Below are positions 1 to 9,785 of a stretch of 64,000 bases of DNA, in pieces. Both the position numbers and the translations under genes were made by a program. The stretch comes from Algoriphagus resistens (lineage in GTDB: Bacteria; Bacteroidota; Bacteroidia; Cytophagales; Cyclobacteriaceae). The DNA lies in contig NZ_LMXN01000016.1 in NCBI RefSeq assembly GCF_001442615.1, positions 1 through 64,000 on the forward strand, in the 5' to 3' direction. Positions within the stretch are counted from its first letter, which is position 1. Every line of letters starts with the position of its first letter. The notes below the pieces were generated by a model. The model did not search any database. It worked only from the letters and a program-made list of their open reading frames with translations, and was not told where the DNA came from.

Positions 1-296
1 AAAAATTATTTAACTTTATAGTTATGTTTATAGGCAAAAATAGCAAGTGTAATTATCCCTCCTAGGCATTCGGTTTTATTGTATAATGAAAGTTGACAAT
101 CGGAGAAAAACCAATAAAAATTGGGGGTTACACTAAAATACAGCGGATTTCGAAGTTAGTGAAGATATGTTTTTTCAAGAATTATTATAACAGGGAGCTA
201 GCCTAAGTGTTTGTTTTAACGGATTGCCGGAGATGCGGGTTGATCTTAAAATATGTTTTTAATATCTTGGTTTTAAGGACTATTTATTAAATTTTA
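1..296. other. Upstream region without a gene
   Basis: No open frame of useful length and no RNA gene is visible. The stretch is AT-rich and precedes the CotH-family gene. A minus-strand string matching TAnnTTTG lies at 35-42 but has no partner box, so it is not called as a promoter. Confidence 0.5.
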
Positions 297-3200
297 ATGC
301 GGAAAACTTTATTATTTGGTACTATTTTTTTGTTCTTATGCAGTTTTTGGGTAAGGGCTCAAGACATACGATTGAATGAAATAATGTCTTCAAATGATGC
401 GGCAGTCTTTGATGAAGATGGGGATGACGGCGACTGGATTGAATTGTTAAATATTGGAGAATCTCCCGTAGATCTGAAGGGCTTTATGTTAACAGATGAC
501 GAGTCCGATCCGGGAAAATGGAAATTCCCAGCTATTACTTTACCGGGAAAAAGCTCCTTGTTGGTATGGGCATCGGGTAAGGATAGAAAGATAGCCTCCA
601 GTCCTCTTCACACCAATTTCAGTATCAAAGCGACAGGTGGCGAAACCCTTTTGATATACTCTTCCGAACAAAAGGAGCTAGATAGGCTGGAGATTCCGGC
701 TATACCAACCAACAATTCCTATGGTAGGTTTCCCAATGGTACCGGAACATGGTATTTTATGGAATCCACCACTCCCGGAGAAGAAAACAAAGAAGCTGGA
801 CAAGTTGACCTTTTGGGAGCTCCTACTTTTTCCCATAAACCTGGGTGGTACAGAGAGCCAATATCCCTAGAGCTAAGCGCACCAGGTGAATCGGTAATGA
901 TCCTATATACACTCGATGGCTCAGTTCCTAACATTGAAAATGTTGAAGAGAAAGCCGCTGAGTTCCTGGTCAATTATTTTCACTTTGGAGAATGGGAGAC
1001 AAGTGAGAATATTACCAGAAAAAACAAAACGTATATTTATAGTGAACAGATACCACTTTCGGACAAAACCGAGGAAGAGAATGACCTATCAGAGATAATC
1101 ACCACTTATCAAACATCCTTTGGGTTGGGATGGAAGAGACCAAAAGAAAGAGTTTTTAAGGGGAATGTGGTACGCGCTGCAACCTACAACAATGGGAAAA
1201 TGAGCCCGGTCACCACCGGCAGCTTTTTGATTGATAGGAGGCTTAACGAACGGTATAGCTTGCCTGTGGTGTCTTTGGCGGGTTCTGCTGAAGATCTATT
1301 TGGATATGAAAAGGGGATCTATGTGCAGGGGAAACCTTATTTTGATAATGGAGGAACTCCGCAGAACTACGTTTATTATGGTAATTTCTACCATAGTAGT
1401 GAAAATTGGGAGCGGCCAGTTCATGCTGAATTTTATCTGGAGAATGGAGAAAAAGTGATTTCTCAAAATTTCGGAACAAGAATTCACGGGGGAGGATCTG
1501 TAGAAAGAGCTGCTAAGGGACTTCGATTGTACGGCAGAGATATCTATGATACCAAAGATGAAATCAACTACCCTATTTTCCCGAATGCAATGGACGCCTT
1601 TGGAAAGATAAAAGATTCGTATAAACGGGTACTTTTAAGAGCAGGTGGGGATTACATGGATATTTATTCCGATGCAGTCAACCATCAAATCATGGAGCCC
1701 GCGCAGGTGGAACTGCAGCATAGTCTCCCGGCAGTACTATTAATCAATGGGGAATTTTGGGGATTGATAAACATCAGAGATAAGTATGATGACCATCACA
1801 TCGCGCGGCAGTATAAGCTGGACAAGGACAATGTGATCATTCTGAATGCTCCGTGGGGGGAGGGAAGTGAAGAGCAAATCGATGAAGGAAGGCCAGAAGA
1901 TATTAGGTATTACAGAGAGCTGTACCAGTTTGCAGTAAACAATGATCTCCAAGACGAACAAAACTTCCAATATCTTGAGGGAAAAATCGATATGTTGAGC
2001 TACATCGATTATCAGGCCATGTTGATATACCTAAACAATGTAGATTGGTATGGAAGCAAGCATTTTAGGTATTGGCGGGCCAGGGAAACGGGGGATGCTC
2101 CCTATCAGGATGGTAAGTGGCGATTTATGATTTGGGATTTTGATGTCGGTGCCCGGACAAGTTCTGTCCCGGTTTCCTTTGATTTTCTGAATAATTTTAT
2201 TCATCCTGAAGGAGGTGGAGAATCTTATATAGCCGGGGATCCCCGCAAGACAGCCTTGTTAAGGAGCCTGCTCACCAATGAGAATTTCAAAAATCTTTTT
2301 ATCAACCGGTTTGCAGATCATATCAATAGTACCTTCAAACCTAACCGGGTGGAAAATATCTTAAAGGAAAGATACAATCTTTTGGAGCCACATCTCGATG
2401 AGCATTATAGAAGATGGAATCATCAGGGTACTACTTTACAGCGCAAAGATGAAATGACGGACTTTTTTAGGAAGCGTCCATACTTCCAGAGGGAACATAT
2501 TCGAAAGCATTTTAACATTGAGAGAGATGTTGAGTTGACTTTGATAGTTTATAATGACAATCAGGGCTACATAAAGTGCAATACACTGGATATCACGCCG
2601 GATACTCCCGGGGTGAATGAGATCGCTTATCCCTGGAAAGGCACCTACTTCAAGAATGTACCGATAACGCTTGAGGCTAAGGCAAAAGAGGGGCATATAT
2701 TTGATCATTGGATGGTGGGAGGGAAAAAATATAGTGAAGATTCCATCATGTCTCTGACTATGGAGGAGAATACTAGAGTAGAGGCTGTATTCACATCCTT
2801 GAAAGCACCTGCTCAGCAATTGATACACTTTTGGTATTTTGGAGATGACAATGTTGAAAATGATGTTCCACTGATACAGCTAAATGCGACCTATAGCAGT
2901 AACAGGACCAATGCTCATTTATATTTTCAGGCAGCTATCTCCCCTTATCCGCCAGCTGCCGGAACGGCGGGAATTATGGACAGAGTAAATGATCCCACTC
3001 CGATCAATTATCGTGATAAAGGAAATGAGAAAAGAGCCTATTCAGCTGATCAAATGCGTGGTATTAGAACACGAAATCCGCTGTCCACCGGTGATAAAGA
3101 AGCATATTTGGTTTTTGATGTACCGACAGTAGGATATGAAAAAATAAGCATGTCCCTAGCGCTGTCGAGAACTGGAAATGGGCCAGGTAAAGTGTTAGTA

Positions 3201-3707
3201 CAATACTCAGTAGACGGGGAAGAGTGGAGCGATGAAGGTCTTGAATTGAATGAAATACTGCTTGAGGAAACATTTTCCTTGGTTTCCATAGACTTCAGTC
3301 AGGTTAGGAATGCCGATGACAACCAGGATTTTAAAGTACGGTTTAAGTTTGACGGCCCAACGGTCTACGAAGATTCTGGGAATGCCAGATTTAACAACAT
3401 CAGTATTGATGGTCACCCCTTAGCAGGTGGAATGTTCGATATTGATGAGGAGAATAAAGTTCAATACTTAGAAAAAGTGTTTCCCAATCCCACTGATAAC
3501 AATTTAGTATTGCAGTTCAGGGATGGGGCGCAGAGTGAAATTTGGCAAATTGATATAATTAATACAAATGGGACAATTCTAAAGACTTTTGATAAACCAC
3601 TCACCTATCAAGTTCAAGTTTTCACAGCGGATCTTCCCGCTGGAGTCTATATCGTCAGGGTAGTGAGTGCCAATGGTACGGAAGTCAAAAAGTTTATCAA
3701 GTTATAG
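297..3707 (+). CDS. Secreted CotH-kinase family protein with lamin-tail domain and T9SS sorting signal
   Basis: A 1136-residue multidomain exported protein. Residues 1-21 form a signal peptide ending in RAQ. A lamin-tail-like domain follows at about 22-135, then chitobiase-like C-terminal repeats (LYTLDGSVPN near 203). The CotH kinase fold spans about 320-740, with NNVDW near 578 and the metal-binding WDFD near 615. A small beta repeat of the InlB/Flg_new kind (HIFDHWMVGG) lies near 800. The last 75 residues (FPNPTDNNL to KKFIKL) are a typical type IX secretion C-terminal domain. CotH proteins are atypical protein kinases, and in Bacteroidota they are often found beside DUF4956 genes, as here. 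The substrate is unknown. The ATG at 297 directly precedes the signal peptide. Confidence 0.85.
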   Translation: MRKTLLFGTIFLFLCSFWVRAQDIRLNEIMSSNDAAVFDEDGDDGDWIELLNIGESPVDLKGFMLTDDESDPGKWKFPAITLPGKSSLLVWASGKDRKIASSPLHTNFSIKATGGETLLIYSSEQKELDRLEIPAIPTNNSYGRFPNGTGTWYFMESTTPGEENKEAGQVDLLGAPTFSHKPGWYREPISLELSAPGESVMILYTLDGSVPNIENVEEKAAEFLVNYFHFGEWETSENITRKNKTYIYSEQIPLSDKTEEENDLSEIITTYQTSFGLGWKRPKERVFKGNVVRAATYNNGKMSPVTTGSFLIDRRLNERYSLPVVSLAGSAEDLFGYEKGIYVQGKPYFDNGGTPQNYVYYGNFYHSSENWERPVHAEFYLENGEKVISQNFGTRIHGGGSVERAAKGLRLYGRDIYDTKDEINYPIFPNAMDAFGKIKDSYKRVLLRAGGDYMDIYSDAVNHQIMEPAQVELQHSLPAVLLINGEFWGLINIRDKYDDHHIARQYKLDKDNVIILNAPWGEGSEEQIDEGRPEDIRYYRELYQFAVNNDLQDEQNFQYLEGKIDMLSYIDYQAMLIYLNNVDWYGSKHFRYWRARETGDAPYQDGKWRFMIWDFDVGARTSSVPVSFDFLNNFIHPEGGGESYIAGDPRKTALLRSLLTNENFKNLFINRFADHINSTFKPNRVENILKERYNLLEPHLDEHYRRWNHQGTTLQRKDEMTDFFRKRPYFQREHIRKHFNIERDVELTLIVYNDNQGYIKCNTLDITPDTPGVNEIAYPWKGTYFKNVPITLEAKAKEGHIFDHWMVGGKKYSEDSIMSLTMEENTRVEAVFTSLKAPAQQLIHFWYFGDDNVENDVPLIQLNATYSSNRTNAHLYFQAAISPYPPAAGTAGIMDRVNDPTPINYRDKGNEKRAYSADQMRGIRTRNPLSTGDKEAYLVFDVPTVGYEKISMSLALSRTGNGPGKVLVQYSVDGEEWSDEGLELNEILLEETFSLVSIDFSQVRNADDNQDFKVRFKFDGPTVYEDSGNARFNNISIDGHPLAGGMFDIDEENKVQYLEKVFPNPTDNNLVLQFRDGAQSEIWQIDIINTNGTILKTFDKPLTYQVQVFTADLPAGVYIVRVVSANGTEVKKFIKL

Positions 3708-3751
3708 TCATTATTTTCTATATAAAAACCTGTTAACATTTCCTTAAATAC

Positions 3752-4444
3752 ATGGATTATTTTAGCTTACAGACCTCAGCAGAATTTCCCCCATTTTTTT
3801 CGGTGCTTTATTCTGTGATGTTTGCATTTAGCCTTGCAGTATTGGTAGCCTTCACTTACTATCGAACTACTGAAATAGCTGGTTATAGCACCCCTTTCAT
3901 CCAATCTCTCATTCTTAGCCCAATTGTAGCTATTATGGTGATCCAGGCGATAGGAGATAGTGTGGCGATAGGATTGGGTATGTTAGGAGCCTTGGCAATA
4001 ATAAGGTTTAGGACAAATTTTAGAAATCCGAGAAATATAATTTTCCTGTTCGCATCATTGGCAATTGGGATTTCCTGTGGCGTATATGGATTTGAAATAG
4101 CGGTTGTGGGAACTTTGTTTTTTTGCCTGACAGCTTTTATTCTAAACACCACTTTCTTGGGAGAAAAGTATCCCCCAATTGGTGTATTGCGGGTTAATTA
4201 TGAAGGTAAGGAGGATTTGAAGGTGTCTATAGAGGAAGAGCTTCGTAAGTGGTGCAAAACATACAATCTGCTAATGGTAAGAACCAATCATGCAAAGGAA
4301 GCTGGCCGGAATTACCAATACAATTATCAGATAAGAATGAGGAAGCAAGAAGAAGAGACTTTACTCTTTGCGGCACTTAAAGAGGTTAATCCACAATTTT
4401 CTATTCGCATGGAATACGATACTGTAAGTGAAACTTTTAATTGA
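3752..4444 (+). CDS. DUF4956 domain membrane protein
   Basis: A 230-residue protein with about four hydrophobic segments in the first 140 residues. The central GMLGALAIIRFRTNFRNPRNIIFLF stretch region (near residues 74-98) is the hallmark of DUF4956. The remaining 90 residues are a soluble alpha/beta domain, predicted cytoplasmic. Its role is not established. In related genomes DUF4956 genes lie next to CotH kinases and VTC-type polyphosphate polymerases. No VTC gene is visible here. The gene starts 44 bp after the CotH gene, and its stop lies 2 bp before the ATG of the adaptor gene, which suggests one transcript. Confidence 0.75.
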   Translation: MDYFSLQTSAEFPPFFSVLYSVMFAFSLAVLVAFTYYRTTEIAGYSTPFIQSLILSPIVAIMVIQAIGDSVAIGLGMLGALAIIRFRTNFRNPRNIIFLFASLAIGISCGVYGFEIAVVGTLFFCLTAFILNTTFLGEKYPPIGVLRVNYEGKEDLKVSIEEELRKWCKTYNLLMVRTNHAKEAGRNYQYNYQIRMRKQEEETLLFAALKEVNPQFSIRMEYDTVSETFN

Positions 4445-4446
4445 TT

Positions 4447-5451
4447 ATGAAGAAGGCTAAATACATTGCGTTTTTTTGGTTGATTATAGTTGGGGCTTTA
4501 ATTTATTTTAATTTCAACCTCCAAAGTTTTAATAAATCCTTTTATGGGATAGCGGAGAACAGTGATTTTGTGGTCAGTTACGGAGGATTAGTTGAGATTA
4601 GTAAAATCCATGTGGTGCCCGGGCAGAACGTACAACAAGGGGATACACTTATTGAAGTGGTCAGACCGGAACTGGATGAGCGAATAAGGGAGATCACGGA
4701 CCAGTTGATCACGTTGAGAAGTCAAAAAACAGCTGCAGGATTTGATACCAAAGCATTGATTTCCCAACTAGAGGCAGAAATTAAGGCAAAGCGATCAGAG
4801 ATAGAGTCCCAAATAAATCAAATTGAGATGCAGTATTCGATCAACAAGTCATTGACTAATGAGTTGAAAAGTATCCAATTTGAAGCGGATAGCAACTCAG
4901 CTATCAATCCTACCAAGATGCATATTGATGCATTAAAAAAAGATCTGGAACTCTTGATCAGCCCTTTACAGCTTCGGATCGAACAACTTAAGACTCAATC
5001 AGGCTCTCAAAAGAGCCCTTTTTCCACCCAAATAAGCAACTTGGAGAAGGAAATTGAAAAGCTGGAGACGGAAAAGAAGAAACTCATTGTCTACGCACAA
5101 GCCGATGGGGTGATTGGTACGATAGCTTTTAAAACGGGGGAGATTGTTTCTCCCTATACCCCAATTTTGGTATTGAACTCGCAGACTCCCGCATATATTA
5201 CCGGGTTTATACATGAGGACAGTTATCAGAAGATTCAAATCAAGGATCGTGTACAGGTCCAATCATTGGCGGATAGATCAAAGAATCTTGAAGGGGAAGT
5301 AGTAGGAGTAGGATCCAGCATCACTGAATACCCGGAGCGGTTAAGGAAAAATATCGAAGTGAGACTCTGGGGAAGAGAAGTTCAGGTGCGAGTTCCCCGT
5401 CAAAACCAATTGCTTTTAGGAGAGAAAGTTATACTCAAAAAAATCTTTTAA
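4447..5451 (+). CDS. HlyD-like periplasmic adaptor (membrane fusion) protein
   Basis: A 334-residue protein with one N-terminal transmembrane anchor (about 7-23). Next comes a half-lipoyl motif (VVPGQNVQQGDTLIEV), a long alpha-helical hairpin (about 80-210, rich in K/E/Q), a second half-lipoyl motif (ADGVIGTIAFKTGEIV) and a beta-barrel domain. This is the order seen in HlyD/EmrA-type adaptors. The start is taken at ATG 4447; a TTG six bases upstream overlaps the preceding stop. Adaptors of this class normally bridge an inner-membrane pump and a TolC-like channel. The channel gene follows at once, but no canonical pump is encoded beside it. Confidence 0.82.
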   Translation: MKKAKYIAFFWLIIVGALIYFNFNLQSFNKSFYGIAENSDFVVSYGGLVEISKIHVVPGQNVQQGDTLIEVVRPELDERIREITDQLITLRSQKTAAGFDTKALISQLEAEIKAKRSEIESQINQIEMQYSINKSLTNELKSIQFEADSNSAINPTKMHIDALKKDLELLISPLQLRIEQLKTQSGSQKSPFSTQISNLEKEIEKLETEKKKLIVYAQADGVIGTIAFKTGEIVSPYTPILVLNSQTPAYITGFIHEDSYQKIQIKDRVQVQSLADRSKNLEGEVVGVGSSITEYPERLRKNIEVRLWGREVQVRVPRQNQLLLGEKVILKKIF

Positions 5452-5452
5452 T

Positions 5453-6694
5453 ATGTTATTGTTTTATATAATGATGCCATTTATTGGTTTATCTGCTCAG
5501 GATACAGCCAAAACTACCACTACTGCTGTTTTAGCTACGGCGATCGAGGATTCAAATTACAACTACCATGCTGACCAGATTGACTATATCGATGAAAATA
5601 CCTATAGTCTTTCCTATATTGATCACTTAGAACTTAGGACAAGAACCCGCAATTTTGACTTGAATGAACAATCATATAGGCTTAGGGCTTATACTAACTT
5701 TCCTAAAGAGCGGAAGCTGAACAACAAGTATAAAGCTAGAAGTTTGGATGAAGGTAGGCTTCAAGGAAGGGAAAAGCTCAACAACGCCCTTGAATACCGC
5801 TACGAGCTAATTATTTCAATGATCAAAAATGAGGAAGTTCTACAGGGAAAGCTGAAGTTGAAAGAATTACTGGAAGATCGCATAACTATATTAAAAAAGA
5901 TGGCCAATAACCTTGACTTTGATTATCAGGATCTCCTAGTCGCAGAGAATGACTATCACAAACTGCAAATTGACCTTGTAGATTTAGAAAACAACATGAA
6001 GCAATCTTCCAGGGAGGTGTCCGCATTACTTGGGGTAAAAGAAAAGGTACAGCTAGACAGGGAGGATATCATATCAGTGGAGGGAATTGCTCTATTTGTA
6101 AATTCCTTTGAGGAAGAGATTTCTGAAGACAATCTTTATTATGCGCAACAAACCTTGGACGTCGAACTTGCCGAATTAGAGTATGAACAAAAAAAGGCAT
6201 CGGCGAAAACACCCCTTAAATTTCTTGAAGCTTCCTATCGGGATGATTTTAATGAGGGGTTCCGAAAAGATTTCAGTCTTGGCGTAGGGCTCAAAATACC
6301 AATTGGATCAGCGGTGAAAGGGAGTCTCAACGAACGTGTAATCAAAATCGCCAAAGAAAAGAATAATCTGGATGATATAAAATATGAATTGGAGGAGGAT
6401 ATTTCTGAAACATTAACCGTTCTTGAGGTGCTTTTTGCCAAGCACCGGCTACTGTCAGCGATCCTGGAGGAGAGCAATGAAGAAGAATCATTAAAAAAAT
6501 ACCAATCCATAGAAGGAATCTCCCCTTTGGTATTGCTTAAGGTCAAAGAAAACATGATCAAAAAAAGACAGATCTTACTGGATATGGAAAAACAGATTTT
6601 TTCTTCCTATTTGGAGTTTCTTGATTTAAATGGATTGCTTGTAAGAAGTCCTGTTGTCAACTATCTGAGCAGTAAAAATGACTTGGTTTTTTGA
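5453..6694 (+). CDS. TolC-like outer-membrane efflux protein
   Basis: A 413-residue protein with a short signal peptide (LLFYIMMPFIGLSAQD) and long helical segments rich in E, K and L (about 100-190, 215-260 and 300-370). These match the two-repeat helical architecture of outer-membrane efflux proteins. Similarity to classic TolC is remote, so the call rests on helical periodicity, the short beta-rich segment SLGVGLKIPIG and position. The ATG lies one base after the adaptor stop, implying translational coupling. It is probably the exit channel of the cluster. Confidence 0.65.
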   Translation: MLLFYIMMPFIGLSAQDTAKTTTTAVLATAIEDSNYNYHADQIDYIDENTYSLSYIDHLELRTRTRNFDLNEQSYRLRAYTNFPKERKLNNKYKARSLDEGRLQGREKLNNALEYRYELIISMIKNEEVLQGKLKLKELLEDRITILKKMANNLDFDYQDLLVAENDYHKLQIDLVDLENNMKQSSREVSALLGVKEKVQLDREDIISVEGIALFVNSFEEEISEDNLYYAQQTLDVELAELEYEQKKASAKTPLKFLEASYRDDFNEGFRKDFSLGVGLKIPIGSAVKGSLNERVIKIAKEKNNLDDIKYELEEDISETLTVLEVLFAKHRLLSAILEESNEEESLKKYQSIEGISPLVLLKVKENMIKKRQILLDMEKQIFSSYLEFLDLNGLLVRSPVVNYLSSKNDLVF

Positions 6695-6864
6695 ATACTC
6701 CCATCTGGAAAGTAGATGATAAACCTCCCTGGGTACTGTCTTCACTTACCTATGGACTGAGATATACTGAAAAACGCCCGTAATAGGTCAATGACTATAA
6801 TTTTGAACAACCCAACTTTCATTCCAGGGGTTTTTCTACCAATAGTATTATCAAGGCATCCTGA
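6691..6864 (+). pseudogene. Decayed coding remnant of unknown function
   Basis: One reading frame directly after the TolC-like gene reads like protein for 57 codons, interrupted by two adjacent stops (TAA TAG at 6781-6786) and closed by TGA at 6862. The segments TPIWKVDDKPPWVLSSLTYG and NDYNFEQPNFHSRGFSTN have the aromatic and polar alternation of outer-membrane barrel strands. No start codon better than TTG 6691 exists. It is probably the remnant of a fifth cluster gene. The family is not recognised. Confidence 0.35.
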
Positions 6865-6977
6865 AATTTGGTATGCATTCTCAATAAGATAGTTCTTGTC
6901 TTCTCTCAATTAACAGTCTGAGCATAAAAAAAAGGGGATTTAGCATTTCGTATTTTTCTTGGTGGGCTTAGGTTTCT
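6865..6977. other. Intergenic region before nnr
   Basis: No gene is visible. This AT-rich stretch ends at the promoter assigned to nnr. Confidence 0.4.
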
Positions 6978-6985
6978 TATTTTTG
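6978..6985 (+). promoter_or_regulatory. Candidate -7 box for nnr
   Basis: TATTTTTG matches the Bacteroidota consensus TAnnTTTG. The -33 box is weak (CTTG at 6958-6961). Transcription would start near 6992, downstream of the ATG at 6988, which supports the internal start at 7027 for nnr. Confidence 0.45.
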
Positions 6986-7026
6986 GTATGTATTCACAAA
7001 GAATACCTTACTCAAAAAATCCAGTT

Positions 7027-8499
7027 ATGCAAAAGATATTAACAGGCTCGCAAGTAAAGGATCTTGATGCCAATCATGTAAAGATCACTGGCGAAAGTAG
7101 TTTAAAGCTAATGGAGTCAGCTGCTGAGAGCTTTGTTACCTGGTTTTTGGGCCAAGGATTTAGAAAGGATAAGAAAATCCTGATTGCGGTTGGAGCTGGG
7201 AACAATGGTGGAGATGGACTGGCTGTCGCAAGAATGCTTGTGGAGAGGCAATTCCAGGTTGCTATTCTCGACTGTTATGGATTGGTAGAAAAGTTTAGTC
7301 CAGATGCGTTGTTAAATTTTAATCTCCTACCTAAATCAGTTCAAGTTTTAAAGCTTGATGTCGATGTGTTTGAACAGGCATCGATTCTAATCGATGCTTA
7401 TTTGGGAGTAGGGATTAAAGGTGAGCTGAGAGAAGAAGCGATTCAAAATATCCAAGTTCTCAATCAGTTTCATGGAGAAAAAATCAGTATGGATATACCT
7501 TCTGGTCTTGCTTCCGAAGGGGTTGGGGATAAGGATAATTGTTTCATGGCCAACTGGACAGTAACTTTTGAGTTTCCAAAGTTGGCATTGCTACTTCCTG
7601 ATAATTCCCGGATAGTGGGTGAGTTGGTTAATACAAAAATAGGTGTTTCACCTAAGGCGTATCATCAATTGGATACTTTTTACTTTTTCTTAGAGGAAGC
7701 TAATATTCGTGGAATGCACCGCATATTCACTCGTTTTAGTTATAAAGGGGATATGGGAAAAGTGCTTCTCATAGGAGGGAGTCCCGGGAAAATGGGAGCA
7801 CTTATTCTCTGTGCTAAAAGCGCCTTAAGAACAGGTTCTGGACTAGTGACTTGCCATATGGAGGACTCCGAGCGGTTTATAATCCAAACGGCTGTCCCGG
7901 AAGCAATGGCATCTTGGGGACTGATTCCTAATCCTGAGTTTTATGATGCTGTGGGTATAGGACCAGGTTGGGGGACAGAAAATCGACTCCGTTTATTTAG
8001 GCAGTTTTTACAGGATTTTAAGAAGCCAATAGTGGTTGATGCTGATGGGTTAAACCTATTGGCCAGTAACCCTGAGCTATTGTCTTTGCTGCCAAAGAAC
8101 TCCGTGCTTACCCCCCACATAGGAGAATTCACAAGACTGGTGGGCTCTGCTGAGGACCACCTAGAAAGATTGAAGATGGCTAGGAAATTTGCGATTGAAA
8201 ATGAAATTATTTTGGTCCTAAAGGGAGCAAATACGGTCATTAACCTGCCAGACGGAAGACAGATTTTTAATTCATCGGGAACTAAGTACATGGCGACTGG
8301 AGGATCTGGAGATGTCCTTACAGGTATGATCACTGCCTATTTGGGGATGGGATACTCTCCTGAAAATGCAGCCTTATGTGGAGTATACCATCATGGATTG
8401 GCAGGAGAGATTGCCTCAAAATCAAAAAGGAGAGCTATGATAGCCGGGGATATAATCGATGCCATACCCGAAACATATATTCAATTAAATATTTCCTGA
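7027..8499 (+). CDS. nnr: Bifunctional NAD(P)H-hydrate epimerase / ADP-dependent NAD(P)H-hydrate dehydratase
   Basis: A cytosolic metabolite-repair enzyme of 490 residues that converts damaged NAD(P)HX back to NAD(P)H. The N-terminal half is the YjeF_N epimerase (AVGAGNNGGDGLAVARM). The C-terminal half is the ribokinase-like NnrD dehydratase, with the signatures TPHIGEFTRL and GSGDVLTGMI. The fused form is usual in bacteria. The start at 7027 (MQKILTGSQV) fits family N-termini better than ATG 6988, which lies at or upstream of the predicted transcription start. The gene stands alone between the TolC-like cluster and an MFS gene. Confidence 0.93.
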   Translation: MQKILTGSQVKDLDANHVKITGESSLKLMESAAESFVTWFLGQGFRKDKKILIAVGAGNNGGDGLAVARMLVERQFQVAILDCYGLVEKFSPDALLNFNLLPKSVQVLKLDVDVFEQASILIDAYLGVGIKGELREEAIQNIQVLNQFHGEKISMDIPSGLASEGVGDKDNCFMANWTVTFEFPKLALLLPDNSRIVGELVNTKIGVSPKAYHQLDTFYFFLEEANIRGMHRIFTRFSYKGDMGKVLLIGGSPGKMGALILCAKSALRTGSGLVTCHMEDSERFIIQTAVPEAMASWGLIPNPEFYDAVGIGPGWGTENRLRLFRQFLQDFKKPIVVDADGLNLLASNPELLSLLPKNSVLTPHIGEFTRLVGSAEDHLERLKMARKFAIENEIILVLKGANTVINLPDGRQIFNSSGTKYMATGGSGDVLTGMITAYLGMGYSPENAALCGVYHHGLAGEIASKSKRRAMIAGDIIDAIPETYIQLNIS

Positions 8500-8561
8500 A
8501 TATTTGCTGATAGGTAAACTTTTTAAAAGCTCTTAAGGTTCTTCGCATATCCATTTTTATT

Positions 8562-9749
8562 ATGAACAAAGAGAAATTACTGCTTTGGACCCTTGCGGCC
8601 ATTAATTTCATACACATTGTTGACTTCATGATTTTGATGCCCTTAGGTCCTCAGCTTATGAGGATTTTTGATATTTCACCCCGCGAATTTGGTTTTTTGG
8701 TGTCTTGCTACACCTTCAGTGCGGGTATTTCCAGCTTTTTTGGTGCATTTGTACTGGATCGGTTTGACCGGAAGAAAATTCTGGTCTGGGTATATGTAGG
8801 GTTTGGGATTGCCACTCTCGGATGTGCGTTATCCCCAAACTATCCAGTTCTGTTATCCGCTAGAGTGATTTCAGGTGTTTTTGGCGGATTGACCTCGGCT
8901 TTGATTTTGGCCATTATCGGAGATGTAATCCCGGATTCCAGAAGAGGAAGAGCTATGGGATTGGTGATGGCGGCCTTTTCTGTTGCGTCAGTTTTGGGTG
9001 TTCCTCTGGGCTTATTTCTGGCAAGTCTGTCGGATTGGCACACCCCGTTTTTTATACTTACAGGTTTATCTGTCTTAAGCTTGGGGATGATCATCAAGTT
9101 TATACCGAATATCACTGAGCATCTCAAAAATGACGTCGAAAGACCGAATCCTCTGTTGGTAATCCGTAGGGTCACCAGTAACCCCAACCAGATGCGGGCC
9201 ATTACACTTTCGGTAATGATGATGTTTGGCCAGTTTATGATAATCCCCTTTCTGAGTCCTTACACCGTGGCAAATGTGGGTTTTTCAGAACTTCAGCTCA
9301 CCTACATCTACATGGCAGGGGGAGCCTTTACTATTTTTACCTCACCGTGGGTCGGAAAGCTTGCTGACAAGTACGGGAAACATAAAATCTTTATCATTTT
9401 CATGCTTCTCAACTTAATTCCAATAGCTATAATTACCCACCTAGGAGTGACTCCAATTCCTTTTGTGTTAATGGTTTCTACTCTGTTTTTTGTCACATCT
9501 AACGGGAGATATGTTCCAGCCGCAGCAATTGTCACCGGTACGGCAAAGCCGGAAAACAGAGGTAGTTTCTTAAGTTTTAACTCAGCTGTGCAGCAGCTGG
9601 CCACAGGAGCTGCATCTTTACTTGCTGGAATAATTATCGGTGAAAATGCTGCTGGAGAATTGACAAATTACAATGTGGTAGGATATATTGCTATCGCGTG
9701 CAGCATCATTTGCATTCCGCTAGCCAAAAGAATAAGGGTTGTGAGTTGA
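8562..9749 (+). CDS. MFS transporter
   Basis: A 395-residue polytopic protein with about twelve hydrophobic segments. The loop between helices 2 and 3 carries the MFS motif A-like DRFDRKK, and a second copy-like DKYGKHK lies between helices 8 and 9. The layout resembles drug:H+ antiporter-1 (AraJ/YdhP-like) exporters. The substrate cannot be told from sequence. It lies 62 bp after nnr and converges with asnS. Confidence 0.85.
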   Translation: MNKEKLLLWTLAAINFIHIVDFMILMPLGPQLMRIFDISPREFGFLVSCYTFSAGISSFFGAFVLDRFDRKKILVWVYVGFGIATLGCALSPNYPVLLSARVISGVFGGLTSALILAIIGDVIPDSRRGRAMGLVMAAFSVASVLGVPLGLFLASLSDWHTPFFILTGLSVLSLGMIIKFIPNITEHLKNDVERPNPLLVIRRVTSNPNQMRAITLSVMMMFGQFMIIPFLSPYTVANVGFSELQLTYIYMAGGAFTIFTSPWVGKLADKYGKHKIFIIFMLLNLIPIAIITHLGVTPIPFVLMVSTLFFVTSNGRYVPAAAIVTGTAKPENRGSFLSFNSAVQQLATGAASLLAGIIIGENAAGELTNYNVVGYIAIACSIICIPLAKRIRVVS

Positions 9750-9779
9750 AAAAAAAGCCCGACATTTCTATCAGGCTTT
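9749..9779 (-). terminator. Intrinsic terminator of asnS
   Basis: The stem AAAGCC/GGCTTT (9754-9759 with 9774-9779, extended by GA/TC) is followed on the minus strand by a run of eight T. It lies between the convergent MFS and asnS genes and probably serves asnS. Confidence 0.75.
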
Positions 9780-9785
9780 AAGGAG

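Noticed and set aside
35..42. Minus-strand TAnnTTTG match near the window start
   Set aside because: There is no matching -33 box at a proper distance and no gene visible to the left.
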